64,000 nt of DNA from Sphingomonas bisphenolicum (GCF_024349785.1 NZ_AP018817.1:3255501-3319500); one strand, 5' to 3'; positions 52,950 through 62,098 are shown, counted from the stretch's first letter. Notes: a model not told the origin generated them from the letters alone. Made by a program: numbers and translations.

Positions 52950-53902
52950 ACCAGTTCCTCGAAATCCTGTTCCGCCAGGAATTTCTCGACGTCGAGCGCG
53001 GCCATGCAGCCCATGCCCGCCGCGGTCACGGCCTGGCGATAGATTTTATCGGTGACGTCGCCCGCGGCGAACACGCCCGGAATCGCCGTGCGGGTCGTGC
53101 CCTTTTCCACCAGCAGATAGCCCTCGTCGGTCGGCAGCTTGCCGGTGAACAGCTCGGTCGCGGGATGATGGCCGATCGCGACGAAGCCGCCGTCGGTCGG
53201 CTCATGCGACTTTTCGCCCGTCACCGTATCGATCAGGTCGACCCCGACCAGACCTTCGGGCGTGCCGCCGCCGACGAATCGGTCGACCGCCTTGTTCCAC
53301 AGCACCTTGATGTTCGGATGGGCGTGCAGCCGCTGTTGCAGGATCTTTTCCGCGCGCAGCGAATCGCGGCGGTGGATCAGGGTGACGTCATGGCTGTGGT
53401 TGGTGAGGTAGAGCGCTTCCTCGACCGCGGTGTTGCCGCCGCCGATCACCACCACCTTCTTGCCGCGATAGAAGAAGCCGTCGCAGGTGGCGCAGGCCGA
53501 CACGCCCTTGCCCTGCAGATGCTCCTCGCCCTCCACGCCCAGCCATTTGGCCTGCGCGCCGGTGCAGATGACCAGCGTGTCGGCGACATAGAGGGTGCCG
53601 CCATCGCCGCGCAGGCGGAAGGGACGTTCGGACAGATCGACGTCGACGATCTGGTCATACATCATCTGCGCGCCGACATGCTCGGCCTGCGCCTGCATCT
53701 GCTCCATCAGCCACGGCCCCTGGATCACGTCCTTGAAACCGGGATAATTTTCGACATCGGTAGTGATGGTGAGCTGGCCGCCCGGCTGCATTCCCTGCAC
53801 CACGATCGGCGCCAGACCCGCGCGCGCACCGTAAATGGCGGCGGACAGGCCGGCCGGGCCGGAACCGAGAATGAGCATACGGGTGGAATGGGTGGCGGTC
53901 AT
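52940..53902 (-). CDS. trxB: Thioredoxin-disulfide reductase
   Basis: The 320-residue flavoprotein has the FAD motif ILGSGPAGLSAAIY (11-24), redox-active CATC at 137-140 and the NADPH motif GGGNTAVEEAL. It keeps thioredoxin reduced and thereby supports enzymes such as the msrC product. Length and motifs are standard. The upstream region leads into an AT-richer insert. Confidence 0.96.
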   Translation of the reverse strand: MTATHSTRMLILGSGPAGLSAAIYGARAGLAPIVVQGMQPGGQLTITTDVENYPGFKDVIQGPWLMEQMQAQAEHVGAQMMYDQIVDVDLSERPFRLRGDGGTLYVADTLVICTGAQAKWLGVEGEEHLQGKGVSACATCDGFFYRGKKVVVIGGGNTAVEEALYLTNHSHDVTLIHRRDSLRAEKILQQRLHAHPNIKVLWNKAVDRFVGGGTPEGLVGVDLIDTVTGEKSHEPTDGGFVAIGHHPATELFTGKLPTDEGYLLVEKGTTRTAIPGVFAAGDVTDKIYRQAVTAAGMGCMAALDVEKFLAEQDFEELVEA

Positions 53903-54491
53903 ATCAGGCTTTCAACTGTGATTCGTGTCGGCCAGAGAGATAGGCACCCCCACGCCCCGCGCCAAGCGAAGGATTTGCATGGGGGCGGCGAAGCGGCACT
54001 TTGGGGGTGCGCGAGGTGGCGCGCGAAGTTCACAGTGTAACGCACGAAATGGGCCGGAAGCGCTCGCGATGCTTCCCAAAGGCGCTCGCGACGCGTCACT
54101 TCCTATCGGGTGATGCGGGCGTGCTTGGGGCGCGGGGATGCGGGGCGTGGTGCGGTGAGAGATGGATGAAGGCTGATCCATACCGAGGGTAGATCAGACG
54201 AAATCCTATTTGGGAAGGATGTTGGAGGGGCTGGGATTGGCCGATTTCGGAATGTCCGGTTCAGAGCCGGACAGTAAAGATAGCAGACCTTACTTAGTCA
54301 CGTTGTAATTTTTTTCCTACCATAGCCATAAACCGTCGCGAAAATAGCGGCGCAAAGCATATCACGAGTGCTAGATGATCGTGTAAACGGCTTGCCCGGC
54401 GAAGAATCGGAAATAATCCCGCTTCCGCAATTGCATGATCTACCTCCACGGATCATCATGCTGTGAGCGCGCAGGCGTGAAAGGAGAGAAA
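53903..54491. other. Gene-poor transition region into an AT-richer insert
   Basis: The first half is GC-rich with short unconvincing ORFs, a GGAAGC/GCTTCC hairpin (54056-54076) and the 10-mer GCGCTCGCGA twice (54060, 54082). After about 54180 base composition becomes AT-richer. A TGTCCGG/CCGGACA hairpin (54253-54273) lies at the change. No gene was recognised. Confidence 0.5.
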
Positions 54492-55346
54492 ATGACGCTT
54501 TTTGAACTGGTAAAGCTGGCGCTCGATGAACTGTATGCCGAAGGGTCGGCAATCTATGGCTCGGCTCTTGATGCAGAAATCAAAAAGCGCATGGCCTACC
54601 TTTCAATGTGTTATGGCTCGCTCAACAATATGAGTAGGACACCGATAGACTATAAAGATCCGGCAACTCGGTTCGCTTATGTGTACAAATATACGGCCTC
54701 TCACGGAGATTACGTCGTTCAGGCCCTTCAATCCGTACCGGTTGCAGTCTTTCCTTCCTCAAACACCAGGCTGTCTTGCATCGGAGGCGGTCCAGGAAGC
54801 GATATAGTCGGTGTCATCAAATTCATAGCCGATAGTGGTATCAAGCTTGACAGACTGACTTGCTATCTTGTTGACGGCGAGCAGGCGTGGGCAGACACTT
54901 GGACTGAGATTGGTGACGCGCTCAGCGCATCAGTGCCGGTCAATGTGAATTTTCAGCCATTGGATGTGACGCAGCCTTCCACATGGTCGAGCCAAAAAAA
55001 GTTTTTGAGCGCCGACCTATTTACGCTGAGTTACTTTGTTTCAGAGGTAATGGCTTTCGACCAAACGGGTGTCGTGACGCAGTTTTGGAAAATGCTCTTT
55101 GATGAAGCGAAGTCGGGCGCGAAATTTGTGTACGTCGATAACGGGCATAGCGATTTCAACGAGTATTTTGATTATCAGTGGAGCAAGGCTCGCTCCGACG
55201 TCAAATGCCTATACTCTTTTGACAACAATCGGATGCTTCCACGCTTCTCAGAGCAGACAGACAGCGTAGCGATCTACAAGGCAAAGTTTGGCCAATCTCC
55301 AAAGGTGCAATCCTATCTCTCGATAAGGATTCTGGAAAAGAGCTAA
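54492..55346 (+). CDS. SAM-dependent methyltransferase-like protein
   Basis: The 284-residue protein has a class I methyltransferase-like core: motif I SCIGGGPGSDIVGVIKFI (GGGPGSD at 98-104), an acidic strand-2 end YLVDGEQAW, and a motif IV-like ADLFTLSYFVSEV. No target-recognition domain or NPPY/DPPY motif is visible, so a classical adenine or cytosine-N4 DNA methyltransferase is unlikely. The substrate is unknown. AAGGAGAG precedes the ATG at 54492. Its stop overlaps the AlkB start by one base. Codon use is clearly less GC-rich than in the flanking genes, which suggests transfer. Confidence 0.7.
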   Translation: MTLFELVKLALDELYAEGSAIYGSALDAEIKKRMAYLSMCYGSLNNMSRTPIDYKDPATRFAYVYKYTASHGDYVVQALQSVPVAVFPSSNTRLSCIGGGPGSDIVGVIKFIADSGIKLDRLTCYLVDGEQAWADTWTEIGDALSASVPVNVNFQPLDVTQPSTWSSQKKFLSADLFTLSYFVSEVMAFDQTGVVTQFWKMLFDEAKSGAKFVYVDNGHSDFNEYFDYQWSKARSDVKCLYSFDNNRMLPRFSEQTDSVAIYKAKFGQSPKVQSYLSIRILEKS

Positions 55347-55963
55347 TGACCGATCTCTTCTCCTTTCAATCAGGGCCGGAACAAATTCGATTGCCGGGAG
55401 CCGATGTGATGTATTGGCCAAATCTGGGCCTTGCTTCAGACCCAGAACACTACTTGCACCGGCTCTTAAGTGAGACGCCTTGGCGACAAGAAAGCGTTCG
55501 GGTTTGGGGAAAAGTACATCAGCAGCCCCGATTGATAGCTTGGTATGGTGATCCTCAAAGTAACTACAGTTACTCCGGAATTAAACTTAGCCCTCTTTCA
55601 TGGAGTGAATTGATTTTAGAAATACGATCTGTTGTCGAGGATATGGCCGGGGAGGTATTTAATAGCGTCCTTCTTAATTACTACAGAGACGGAAACGACA
55701 GCATGGGGTTCCACAGTGACGATGAGAAGGAATTAGGGGCGCGTCCGACCATCGCCTCTGTAAGTCTTGGTGCAGAACGAGCGCTGGCATTCAAGAGCAA
55801 GGTTGATGAATCCGCCAAAATAGCCAAGGTTCCTCTTGCATCAGGCAGCTTACTTCTAATGAAAGGTGAAACTCAGCGCCTATACAAACATGGGATCGCA
55901 AAGGAGCGAGGGAATATAGGACCAAGGGTCAATCTCACGTTTCGGCGCATAGGCCTCTCCTGA
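55346..55963 (+). CDS. AlkB-family 2OG-Fe(II) dioxygenase
   Basis: The 205-residue protein has a full AlkB/ABH2-ABH3-like set: substrate loop PRLIAWYGDPQSNYSYSG, NYYRDGNDSMGFHSDDE with iron ligands H123 and D125, H182 (LYKHGI), and 2-oxoglutarate arginines R194 and R200 in GPRVNLTFR. It should oxidatively remove methyl or larger lesions from DNA or RNA bases. Translation is coupled with the methyltransferase-like gene upstream. Codon use is AT-richer than in its surroundings. It may be a repair gene or an eraser for the upstream enzyme's mark. Confidence 0.9.
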   Translation: MTDLFSFQSGPEQIRLPGADVMYWPNLGLASDPEHYLHRLLSETPWRQESVRVWGKVHQQPRLIAWYGDPQSNYSYSGIKLSPLSWSELILEIRSVVEDMAGEVFNSVLLNYYRDGNDSMGFHSDDEKELGARPTIASVSLGAERALAFKSKVDESAKIAKVPLASGSLLLMKGETQRLYKHGIAKERGNIGPRVNLTFRRIGLS

Positions 55964-56311
55964 CCTTGCTGTTAGCCAAATCAGGTGGGTTCCACGCTGT
56001 ACGGGTATACGTTCGATCCTACCAGTTCTGGACATTCCAGGGGCAACTGTGATGTTCAGCCGAGTGCGGTGGGTTATCGACTTTGGATCATGGCCATTGG
56101 GCGACTGTCCGGTTCGGATCGCGCTTGCGGAGATAGCTGACACTCACGCGGCATAGACAGCCGACCTGAGTCGGATGTCAATTTTTGCGGCGCCGCTGAG
56201 TAAGAGGCAGCCTTATCCCGAGATACGGTCGTGATCTGGATGTCTGCATTTCGGCGCAGTGATACCAATGTTAAACGGCTTGGTTTGACGCAACTCCGCC
56301 CTTAGCCCCGC
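55964..56311. other. Gene-poor right edge of the AT-richer insert
   Basis: No convincing ORF. It contains TGTCCGGTTC at 56106-56115, which also occurs at 54253-54262 on the other side of the two-gene insert. Composition returns to the chromosomal level near 56300. Confidence 0.45.
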
Positions 56312-57049
56312 TCAATCCAGTACGTTGGGCAAATCCTCAAAGCCCTTGCGCAATGCCGCGCCCCAGCCTTGGGAGATCGTCAGGAACTCCTCATTGTCCG
56401 CCTCGATCCGGGTGCGGACGCGGAAGTCGAAGGCGTCGGTCGCGATCACCGTCAGGTCGAGCGGCATGCCGACCGACAGGTTGGAGCGCAGGGTTGAATC
56501 CATCGACACCAGCACCGCCTTGGTCGCATCCTCCAGGCTGGTTTCGCGGCTGATGATCCGGTCGAGGATCGGCTTGCCATATTTATGCTCGCCGATCTGG
56601 AAGAAGGGCGTGTCCTCCGTCGCCTCGATGAAGTTGCCGGCGGAATAGATGAGGTAGAGGCGCGGCTTGCCGCCCTTGCGCTGGCCCGCAATCATGATCG
56701 ATGCGCCGGAACCCGATCCGCCCATCTCGATATTCTCGCGATAGCGCTGCTGCATCTTCTGCATCGCGTCGCCCACGATCTGCGCCGCGCGGTGCATGGT
56801 ATCGCAATTCAGGATGGTTTCGACATCGGGATCGAGCGTCGATTCCTTGATCGCCTTGCTCAGCGTCGCCTTCACCCCCTGGGTGATCGACAGATTGCCC
56901 GAGCACATCAGCGTGATCGCGCGCTCGCCCGGCACATGATAGGTGAAGCTTTTCCGGAAGCGCGCGATATTGTCCATGCCCGCATTGGTGCGGGTGTCGG
57001 ACAGCATGACCAGTCCCTGATCGACGCGCACGGCCACACAATAAGTCAC
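56312..57049 (-). CDS. Predicted proteasome-type peptidase (COG3484-like)
   Basis: The 245-residue protein begins VTYCVAVRVDQGLVMLSDTRTNAGMDNIARFRKSFTY, the pattern of the bacterial Ntn-hydrolase family related to proteasome subunits. Thr2 would be the nucleophile once Met is removed. I chose the GTG at 57049 for this reason; the long upstream extension is Arg/Ser-rich and not family-like. It heads a series with transglutaminase, alpha-E and ATP-grasp genes that is conserved in many proteobacteria. Confidence 0.87.
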   Translation of the reverse strand: MTYCVAVRVDQGLVMLSDTRTNAGMDNIARFRKSFTYHVPGERAITLMCSGNLSITQGVKATLSKAIKESTLDPDVETILNCDTMHRAAQIVGDAMQKMQQRYRENIEMGGSGSGASIMIAGQRKGGKPRLYLIYSAGNFIEATEDTPFFQIGEHKYGKPILDRIISRETSLEDATKAVLVSMDSTLRSNLSVGMPLDLTVIATDAFDFRVRTRIEADNEEFLTISQGWGAALRKGFEDLPNVLD

Positions 57050-57128
57050 GGCCCGCTGGCCCCCTATATTCTGTCTGTCGCGATTCGCCCTATCATCGGA
57101 TGCACCATATGACCTGCGATCGCGTATA

Positions 57129-58001
57129 TTAACCCGTCTGTTCGGGCGGCGGGACGCTTTGTTGTTGCTGCCGTTGCAGCTGTCGTTCCTCGACGCCTTC
57201 TTCCGCCTGCGCGATACGGACGTCCGCGTCAATCCAGATATCGCCCGCGACGGTCACCGAACCCCGGATCGGCGCGGCGTCATCGGCGTCCAGACCGCTG
57301 GCGAGGCGGAGATAGCGTTCGGTGACGCATACCCGGTTAGACGGATCGAATCCGATCCAGCCAAGGCCCGGCACATGGGCTTCGGCCCAGCCATGGGTTT
57401 CGTGCAGCGCGCTGCCGTCGCCGGCCAGCAGATAGCCCGATACATAGCGGGCGGGTCGCCCGATCACGCGGGCGGCGGCGATGAATATCTGGGCATGGTC
57501 CTGGCAGACGCCCGCACCCAGCGCGAAGGCCTGGGCCGCGCTGGTCGCCGAGCTGGTGACGCCGGCGCGATACTGTACGGCGTCGCTGACCGCGGCCGAA
57601 AGCGCATGGAGCTGCGCCAGCGGGCCTTCCCCGGTCGGCGCCGCGCGCGCCATGGCGGCAATGCCGTCCGACGCGCGCGTCAGGGGCGTATCGCGCAGGA
57701 AATAGCGCGGGTCGACGCGACTGTCGAGATGACCGACCACGCCATGGCTTTCGCGCGTATCGACCAGCCCCTCCGCCACGATCACGGCATGATCGAGCCG
57801 GTCGTGGCGAATCCAGATCGTCTCCATCTCGCCATAGCTGTTGCGGCGAAAGCCGGTAAGCGGCTCGTCATTGACGCTGACCTGCCAGTCCAGCACGCTC
57901 TGCGCCGGCGTATCGACCGGCATCAGCTTCAGCCGCATCGCCACCCGCCCCGCGGTGGCCGCGTAGCGATAGACGGTCTGGTGGCGAACCAGCAATTTCA
58001 T
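57129..58001 (-). CDS. Transglutaminase-like protein
   Basis: The 290-residue protein has an N-terminal bacterial transglutaminase-like beta domain (about 1-90) and a papain-like core with Cys in GAGVCQDHAQIF, His in HETHGWAEAHVPG and Asp in GFDPSNR. It is a likely peptidase or amide-forming enzyme acting with the ATP-grasp and alpha-E neighbours. The C-terminus is Gln/Glu-rich and disordered. Confidence 0.9.
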   Translation of the reverse strand: MKLLVRHQTVYRYAATAGRVAMRLKLMPVDTPAQSVLDWQVSVNDEPLTGFRRNSYGEMETIWIRHDRLDHAVIVAEGLVDTRESHGVVGHLDSRVDPRYFLRDTPLTRASDGIAAMARAAPTGEGPLAQLHALSAAVSDAVQYRAGVTSSATSAAQAFALGAGVCQDHAQIFIAAARVIGRPARYVSGYLLAGDGSALHETHGWAEAHVPGLGWIGFDPSNRVCVTERYLRLASGLDADDAAPIRGSVTVAGDIWIDADVRIAQAEEGVEERQLQRQQQQSVPPPEQTG

Positions 58002-58046
58002 GACGTCCCCCTTACCCGGTATGCGCGTCGGCCGTTCCTTTCCCGA

Positions 58047-58979
58047 TCAGCCGAAATGATAGGCCTGCGCGATTTCCGCGCCCAGCCGGTTGGTCATCGA
58101 CAGGCCGTGCTGCACCGTTTCATGCAGGCCGAAGCGGAAGATTTCGCCGCTGTCCAACTTCTCCAGCGCGGCGACCATCTCCTGCACCGTATCATGGCAG
58201 GCGGCGCGCGCGTCATGCCAGCCCGCCAGCCGGTTGAGCCGATAGGCCAGTTGGTCGTAGCAATAGGCGACGCTGCGCGGGAACAGCCGGTTGAGCATCA
58301 GGAAATCGGTGATCTGCCAGGGCGTGTAGGTGCCGCCATAGACATGGTGATAGGCGCGGCTGCCCGACAGCGCGTGCAGCACCGACGTCCATTGATAATG
58401 GTCGCGATTGCCGCCGATCACTTCGGTTTCGGGCAGCAGGACATAATATTTGACGTCCAGCAGGCGCAGCGTCATCTGCGCCCGTTCCAGCGCGGAGCCG
58501 GCGCGCAAAAAGTCGTGGCCTTCGTTGCGGAGCTGGCCCGAATGGGCGGCGCCGCGGAAGGTCATGACGCGGGTCTTGACCCAGTCGATCAGCGTGGGGA
58601 GCTGCTGGCGCGCTTCGCCGACATCATAGCTGTCGAGCTTGCGCCAGCCGTCGTTCAGCGCTTCCCACATGTCCTGCGTCAACATGGTGCGGGCGGACTT
58701 GGCGTTGGCGCGCGCCTTGAGCAGGCAGGAGCGGATCGAGCTGGGATTGTCCGCGTCCAGCATCAGGAAGGACACGGCGTCGCTTTCGGTGACGATCGTG
58801 CCTTCGGGGAATTGATGCCCGGCGCCGGTGGCGCGGACGACCGACCGCCATTCGTCGCGATGATGCGCGCCGGGCAGGATCGCCATGCGCTGCCCCATGG
58901 TCAGCAGCCGCGCGGTCGCCTCCGCCCGCTCCATATAGCGCGCCATCCAGAAGAGATTTTCGGCGGTCCGGCTCAGCAT
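58047..58979 (-). CDS. Alpha-E domain-containing protein
   Basis: The 310-residue all-helical protein starts MLSRTAENLFWMARYMERAEATARLL, the diagnostic alpha-E opening. No enzyme activity has been shown for the family, but it nearly always sits between circularly permuted ATP-grasp and transglutaminase genes, as here. It likely serves as a partner or substrate-binding subunit. Confidence 0.9.
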   Translation of the reverse strand: MLSRTAENLFWMARYMERAEATARLLTMGQRMAILPGAHHRDEWRSVVRATGAGHQFPEGTIVTESDAVSFLMLDADNPSSIRSCLLKARANAKSARTMLTQDMWEALNDGWRKLDSYDVGEARQQLPTLIDWVKTRVMTFRGAAHSGQLRNEGHDFLRAGSALERAQMTLRLLDVKYYVLLPETEVIGGNRDHYQWTSVLHALSGSRAYHHVYGGTYTPWQITDFLMLNRLFPRSVAYCYDQLAYRLNRLAGWHDARAACHDTVQEMVAALEKLDSGEIFRFGLHETVQHGLSMTNRLGAEIAQAYHFG

Positions 58980-59019
58980 GGGGTGATCTCGATGGGAAGG
59001 AAGTGAGAGGGCATCCGCA

Positions 59020-60414
59020 TTAATCCTGCAAGACCCAGGTGTCCTTGACGCCGCCGCCCTGGCTGGAGTTCACGACAAGCGACCCTTCGGTCAGCGCGAC
59101 GCGGGTCAGGCCGCCGGGGACGAGGCGGATCTGCTTGCCGACCAGGCAATAGGGGCGGAAATCGGCGTGGCGGCCCACCACCGCCGCCGGGCCGAGCGTC
59201 GGCACGGTCGACAGATCGAGCGTCGGCTGGGCGATGAACTCGCCAGGATTGGCCCTGATCCGCGCGGCATAGGCGGCGACTTCGTCCTTGGTCGATTTGG
59301 GGCCGATCAACATGCCATAGCCGCCCGATCCATGGACTTCCTTGCCCACCAGCTCGTGCAGATTGTCCAGCACATAGGCCATCTCGTCCGGCTTGCCGCA
59401 CTGCCAGGTCTGGATATTGTCGAGGATCGGCTTCTCGCCCAGATAGAAGCGGATCATCTCCGGCACGTAGATATAGACCGCCTTGTCGTCCGCGATCCCC
59501 GCGCCCGGCGCCGACGCCAGCGTGACGCCGCCATTGCGATAGACGTTGAAGATGCCCGGCACGCCCAGCAGGCTATCAGGGCGGAACACCAAGGGATCGA
59601 TATATTCGTCGTCGATGCGGCGATAGATGACGTCCACCGCCTTCGGCCCCAGCGTGGTCTTCATCCACACCCGGTCTTCGTCGACGAACAGATCGGCCGG
59701 CTCGACCAGTTCCACGCCCATCAGATCGGCGAGGAAGCTATGCTCATAATAGGCGCTGTTGAGCGAACCGGGGGTCAGCACGACCACGACCGGATCGCCC
59801 TTGCACGCCGGCGGCGCCACTTCCTTCAGGCTTTTGAGCAATTCGGCGGGATAATCGTCCACCGGCGCGACGATGCCCTGGTTGAACAGCTCCGGAAACA
59901 TGCGCGTCATGATCTCGCGATTTTCGAGCATGTAGGAGACGCCAGAGGGGATGCGGCAATTATCCTCCAGCACCTCGAAGCTGCCCGGCCCGGTGCGCAC
60001 GATGTCGATGCCCACGATATGGCTATAGACCTTCCCCGGCGGGGTGAAGTCGGCCATTTCCGCCAGATAGGCGCTGTTCTTGTAGATGATGTCGGCGGGC
60101 ATGATGCCGGCCTTCACGATCTCGCCGCGATGATAGACGTCGTGCAGGAAGGCGTTGAGCGCGCGCGCCCGCTGGCGAATGCCCTTGTCCAGCACACGCC
60201 ATTCGTTCGCGGTGAAGATGCGCGGCAGCAGGTCGAAGGGGATCAGCCGTTCCGGATCGCCGCCCTCGCCATAGACGGCGAAGGTGATGCCGATGCGGCG
60301 GAAGATCGCCTCGGCCTCGTCCATGCGGCGATTGAGTCCGGCAATGCCCGTTCGCTCCACCCATTTCTGCACTTCGTCATAACAGGGGCGTATCGAACCA
60401 TCCGGCTCAAACAT
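59020..60414 (-). CDS. Circularly permuted type 2 ATP-grasp protein
   Basis: The 464-residue protein has the CP-ATP-grasp order, with DIIYKNSAYLAEM, HIVGIDIVRTGPGSFEVLEDNCRIPSGVSYMLENR, DDEYIDPLVFRPDS and the Gly-rich KEVHGSGGYGMLIGP near the end. ATP-grasp enzymes of this type are predicted peptide or amide ligases. I used the ATG at 60414; a TTG a few codons upstream is an alternative. It is the first gene of the four-gene cluster on this strand. Confidence 0.9.
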   Translation of the reverse strand: MFEPDGSIRPCYDEVQKWVERTGIAGLNRRMDEAEAIFRRIGITFAVYGEGGDPERLIPFDLLPRIFTANEWRVLDKGIRQRARALNAFLHDVYHRGEIVKAGIMPADIIYKNSAYLAEMADFTPPGKVYSHIVGIDIVRTGPGSFEVLEDNCRIPSGVSYMLENREIMTRMFPELFNQGIVAPVDDYPAELLKSLKEVAPPACKGDPVVVVLTPGSLNSAYYEHSFLADLMGVELVEPADLFVDEDRVWMKTTLGPKAVDVIYRRIDDEYIDPLVFRPDSLLGVPGIFNVYRNGGVTLASAPGAGIADDKAVYIYVPEMIRFYLGEKPILDNIQTWQCGKPDEMAYVLDNLHELVGKEVHGSGGYGMLIGPKSTKDEVAAYAARIRANPGEFIAQPTLDLSTVPTLGPAAVVGRHADFRPYCLVGKQIRLVPGGLTRVALTEGSLVVNSSQGGGVKDTWVLQD

Positions 60415-60648
60415 TTCATGGAAGGGCAATTGGACGTTCCTCCCTCGGCCGACAGGGCCGGTTGTGCATTGCAATATTAGTGCGCCGCGCTGTGGCGATT
60501 GCAAGGCAAAAATGGCGAGCGGGCAAAAGGTTGCCGTGCCATTCAGGATATATGGTGGAAAAGCCATGGTGTTTCGTTTCTGCGCACGACCATTGACGGT
60601 TTCGCGCCGCCGTCCTCAAAAGGACCATGAAGTGGGAGAAAACCGACG

Positions 60649-61485
60649 ATGAGCCGTTTCAACCGGCCCCTGGCCCGCTGGGCGATCGCCGCATCGCTGA
60701 CCCTGACCGGCTGCGCCGGCGCAGTGCGCGACCAGATATACAAGGCGAACGGGGCGCAGATAGATATCGCGCAATGGACCCATGTCCGGCCGCAGGCACT
60801 CCCGGTACGGACGGCGGACGGGCTGGCGCTGACCGGCTATTACTGGCCCGGCGATCCGATGGACCGCGACGTCATCCTCTTCTTCCACGGCCGGGGATCG
60901 AACCAGGGTGTCGCGGCCCGCTATGCCGAACATCTGACCGGCCGGGGCGATCATGTCATCGTCGTGTCCTATCGCGGCTTTGGCGGCAATCCGGGCAGCC
61001 CGACCCAGGCCGGGCTGATGCGCGACGGTCGCGCCTATATCGAACAGGCCCGCCGGCTGGTGGGATCGAACGCGCGCATCTTCCTGGTCGGCCATTCGCT
61101 GGGCGGCGCGGTGGCGCTGCATGTCGCGGCGACGGTGCCGGTCGCGGGCGTCGTCACCCTGTCCACGTTCGACAAGCTGGCCGAATCCGCGCCGGGCGGG
61201 GTGAGCGCCCTGCTGCCCGACAAATGGAATAATCTGGACGCCGCGACCAAGATCAAGGCGCCGCTGGTGATGTTTTACGGCACCGCCGACGATCGCGTCG
61301 ACATGGGCCAGGCCACGGCCCTGTTCGCCGCCGCCGGCCACCCCGTCGACTGGCTGATCGCGTCGGGCGCCGGTCATAATCCCGACATGGCGACACTTGG
61401 CCCGCTGGTCAGCGAAGCGATCGAGGCGGTGGATGACGACGCGCTGGACAGCTATCCGGCCAGCTGGGAAGTCCGCCGGAAATGA
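60649..61485 (+). CDS. Alpha/beta-hydrolase lipoprotein
   Basis: The 278-residue protein has a lipoprotein-like signal with C22 in LTLTGCAGA, the oxyanion HGRGSNQG, the nucleophile elbow VGHSLGGA, Asp in FYGTADDRVD and His near GAGHNPDM. This is a complete Ser-His-Asp hydrolase. It is probably anchored in the envelope. Substrate unknown. Divergent from the ATP-grasp gene. Confidence 0.86.
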   Translation: MSRFNRPLARWAIAASLTLTGCAGAVRDQIYKANGAQIDIAQWTHVRPQALPVRTADGLALTGYYWPGDPMDRDVILFFHGRGSNQGVAARYAEHLTGRGDHVIVVSYRGFGGNPGSPTQAGLMRDGRAYIEQARRLVGSNARIFLVGHSLGGAVALHVAATVPVAGVVTLSTFDKLAESAPGGVSALLPDKWNNLDAATKIKAPLVMFYGTADDRVDMGQATALFAAAGHPVDWLIASGAGHNPDMATLGPLVSEAIEAVDDDALDSYPASWEVRRK

Positions 61486-61581
61486 TCGCACAAGATTTGC
61501 GCAAACCCCGTTGACCGACCCGTCCTCGCTGCGTATAGCGCCGCCTCACCGCAGGGCGCAGCGCCCGGCGAGGCCCTTTGG

Positions 61582-61658
61582 GGCGGAGTAGCTCAGCTGG
61601 TTAGAGCAGCGGAATCATAATCCGCGTGTCGGGGGTTCAAGTCCCTCCTCCGCTACCA
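61582..61658 (+). tRNA. tRNA-Met (CAU)
   Basis: A 77-nt cloverleaf from GGCGGAG to the encoded CCA. Acceptor stem GGCGGAG/CTCCGCT closes with a G1-U72 wobble. The D-arm is GCTCAGCTGGTTAGAGC, the anticodon stem is GCGGA/TCCGC with anticodon CAT at 61616-61618, and the T-arm includes GGTTCAA. It looks like elongator tRNA-Met. tRNA-Ile2 with lysidine also has a CAU gene anticodon but usually begins GGCCC. The 3' end is the left copy of a repeat flanking the mini-island. Confidence 0.92.
61646..61658 (+). repeat. Left att-like repeat (tRNA 3' end)
   Basis: The last 13 bases of the tRNA gene, TCCTCCGCTACCA, recur exactly at 62523-62535 in the same orientation. This is the pattern left by tyrosine-integrase insertion into a tRNA 3' end. 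Confidence 0.7.
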
Positions 61659-61720
61659 TTACAGTCCTTGACCTCACATATCTTTGTTGAAGAAGTTCAC
61701 CCGAAGAGGCACTTTCGGGC

Positions 61721-62098
61721 ATGAGTATTTATCGACGCCACGAAGTGCTGCCGGAATGGGAACCGATTCCATACACCCTCACAGGCGCAGAAGCTGACGA
61801 ACAGGAGCTTGGCTTTCACGAGAGAGCGCTCAAGGCAATCGATTGGACGCGGTTGCCGTGGAAGCGCTTCCCATCCGAAGGCATATTCGGGAAAGATAAA
61901 GAATGGTTCGAATTCGTGGACGCGGAGTTTTACGCGGTCGTCGATGGAGAAGACCTTATTCTGATCCAGAATATTTGGCACGGATTTCCTGACCCACCAG
62001 AATGGGGGCTGGCGACAAAGCCGATGGGGCAAGATGTAGCTTGGAGCAGATGGGGGCATTTCCCCGACCTACCGGCATCATGGAGGGTTCCCAAATAG
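61721..62098 (+). CDS. Hypothetical protein in the tRNA mini-island
   Basis: The 125-residue soluble protein (MSIYRRHEVLPEWEPIPYTL...) is rich in Trp, Pro, Glu and Phe, with EFVDAEFYAVVDGEDLILIQNIWHGFPDPPEW in the middle. No known domain was recognised. Size, acidity and aromatic content recall orphan immunity proteins of polymorphic toxin systems, but this is only a resemblance. Codon use is less GC-rich than in flanking genes. No clear ribosome binding site. Confidence 0.6.
   Translation: MSIYRRHEVLPEWEPIPYTLTGAEADEQELGFHERALKAIDWTRLPWKRFPSEGIFGKDKEWFEFVDAEFYAVVDGEDLILIQNIWHGFPDPPEWGLATKPMGQDVAWSRWGHFPDLPASWRVPK

Noticed and set aside
53912..54192. Several short ORFs on both strands after trxB
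   Set aside because: Arg/Ala/Pro-rich, mutually overlapping, no ribosome binding site; treated as non-coding.
54492..55963. Interpretation of the methyltransferase/AlkB pair as a classical restriction-modification system
   Set aside because: No endonuclease gene, no target-recognition domain and no NPPY/DPPY motif are present.
57159..59006. A 615-codon plus-strand frame opposite transglutaminase and alpha-E genes
   Set aside because: Crosses two well-defined genes and shows no domain pattern.
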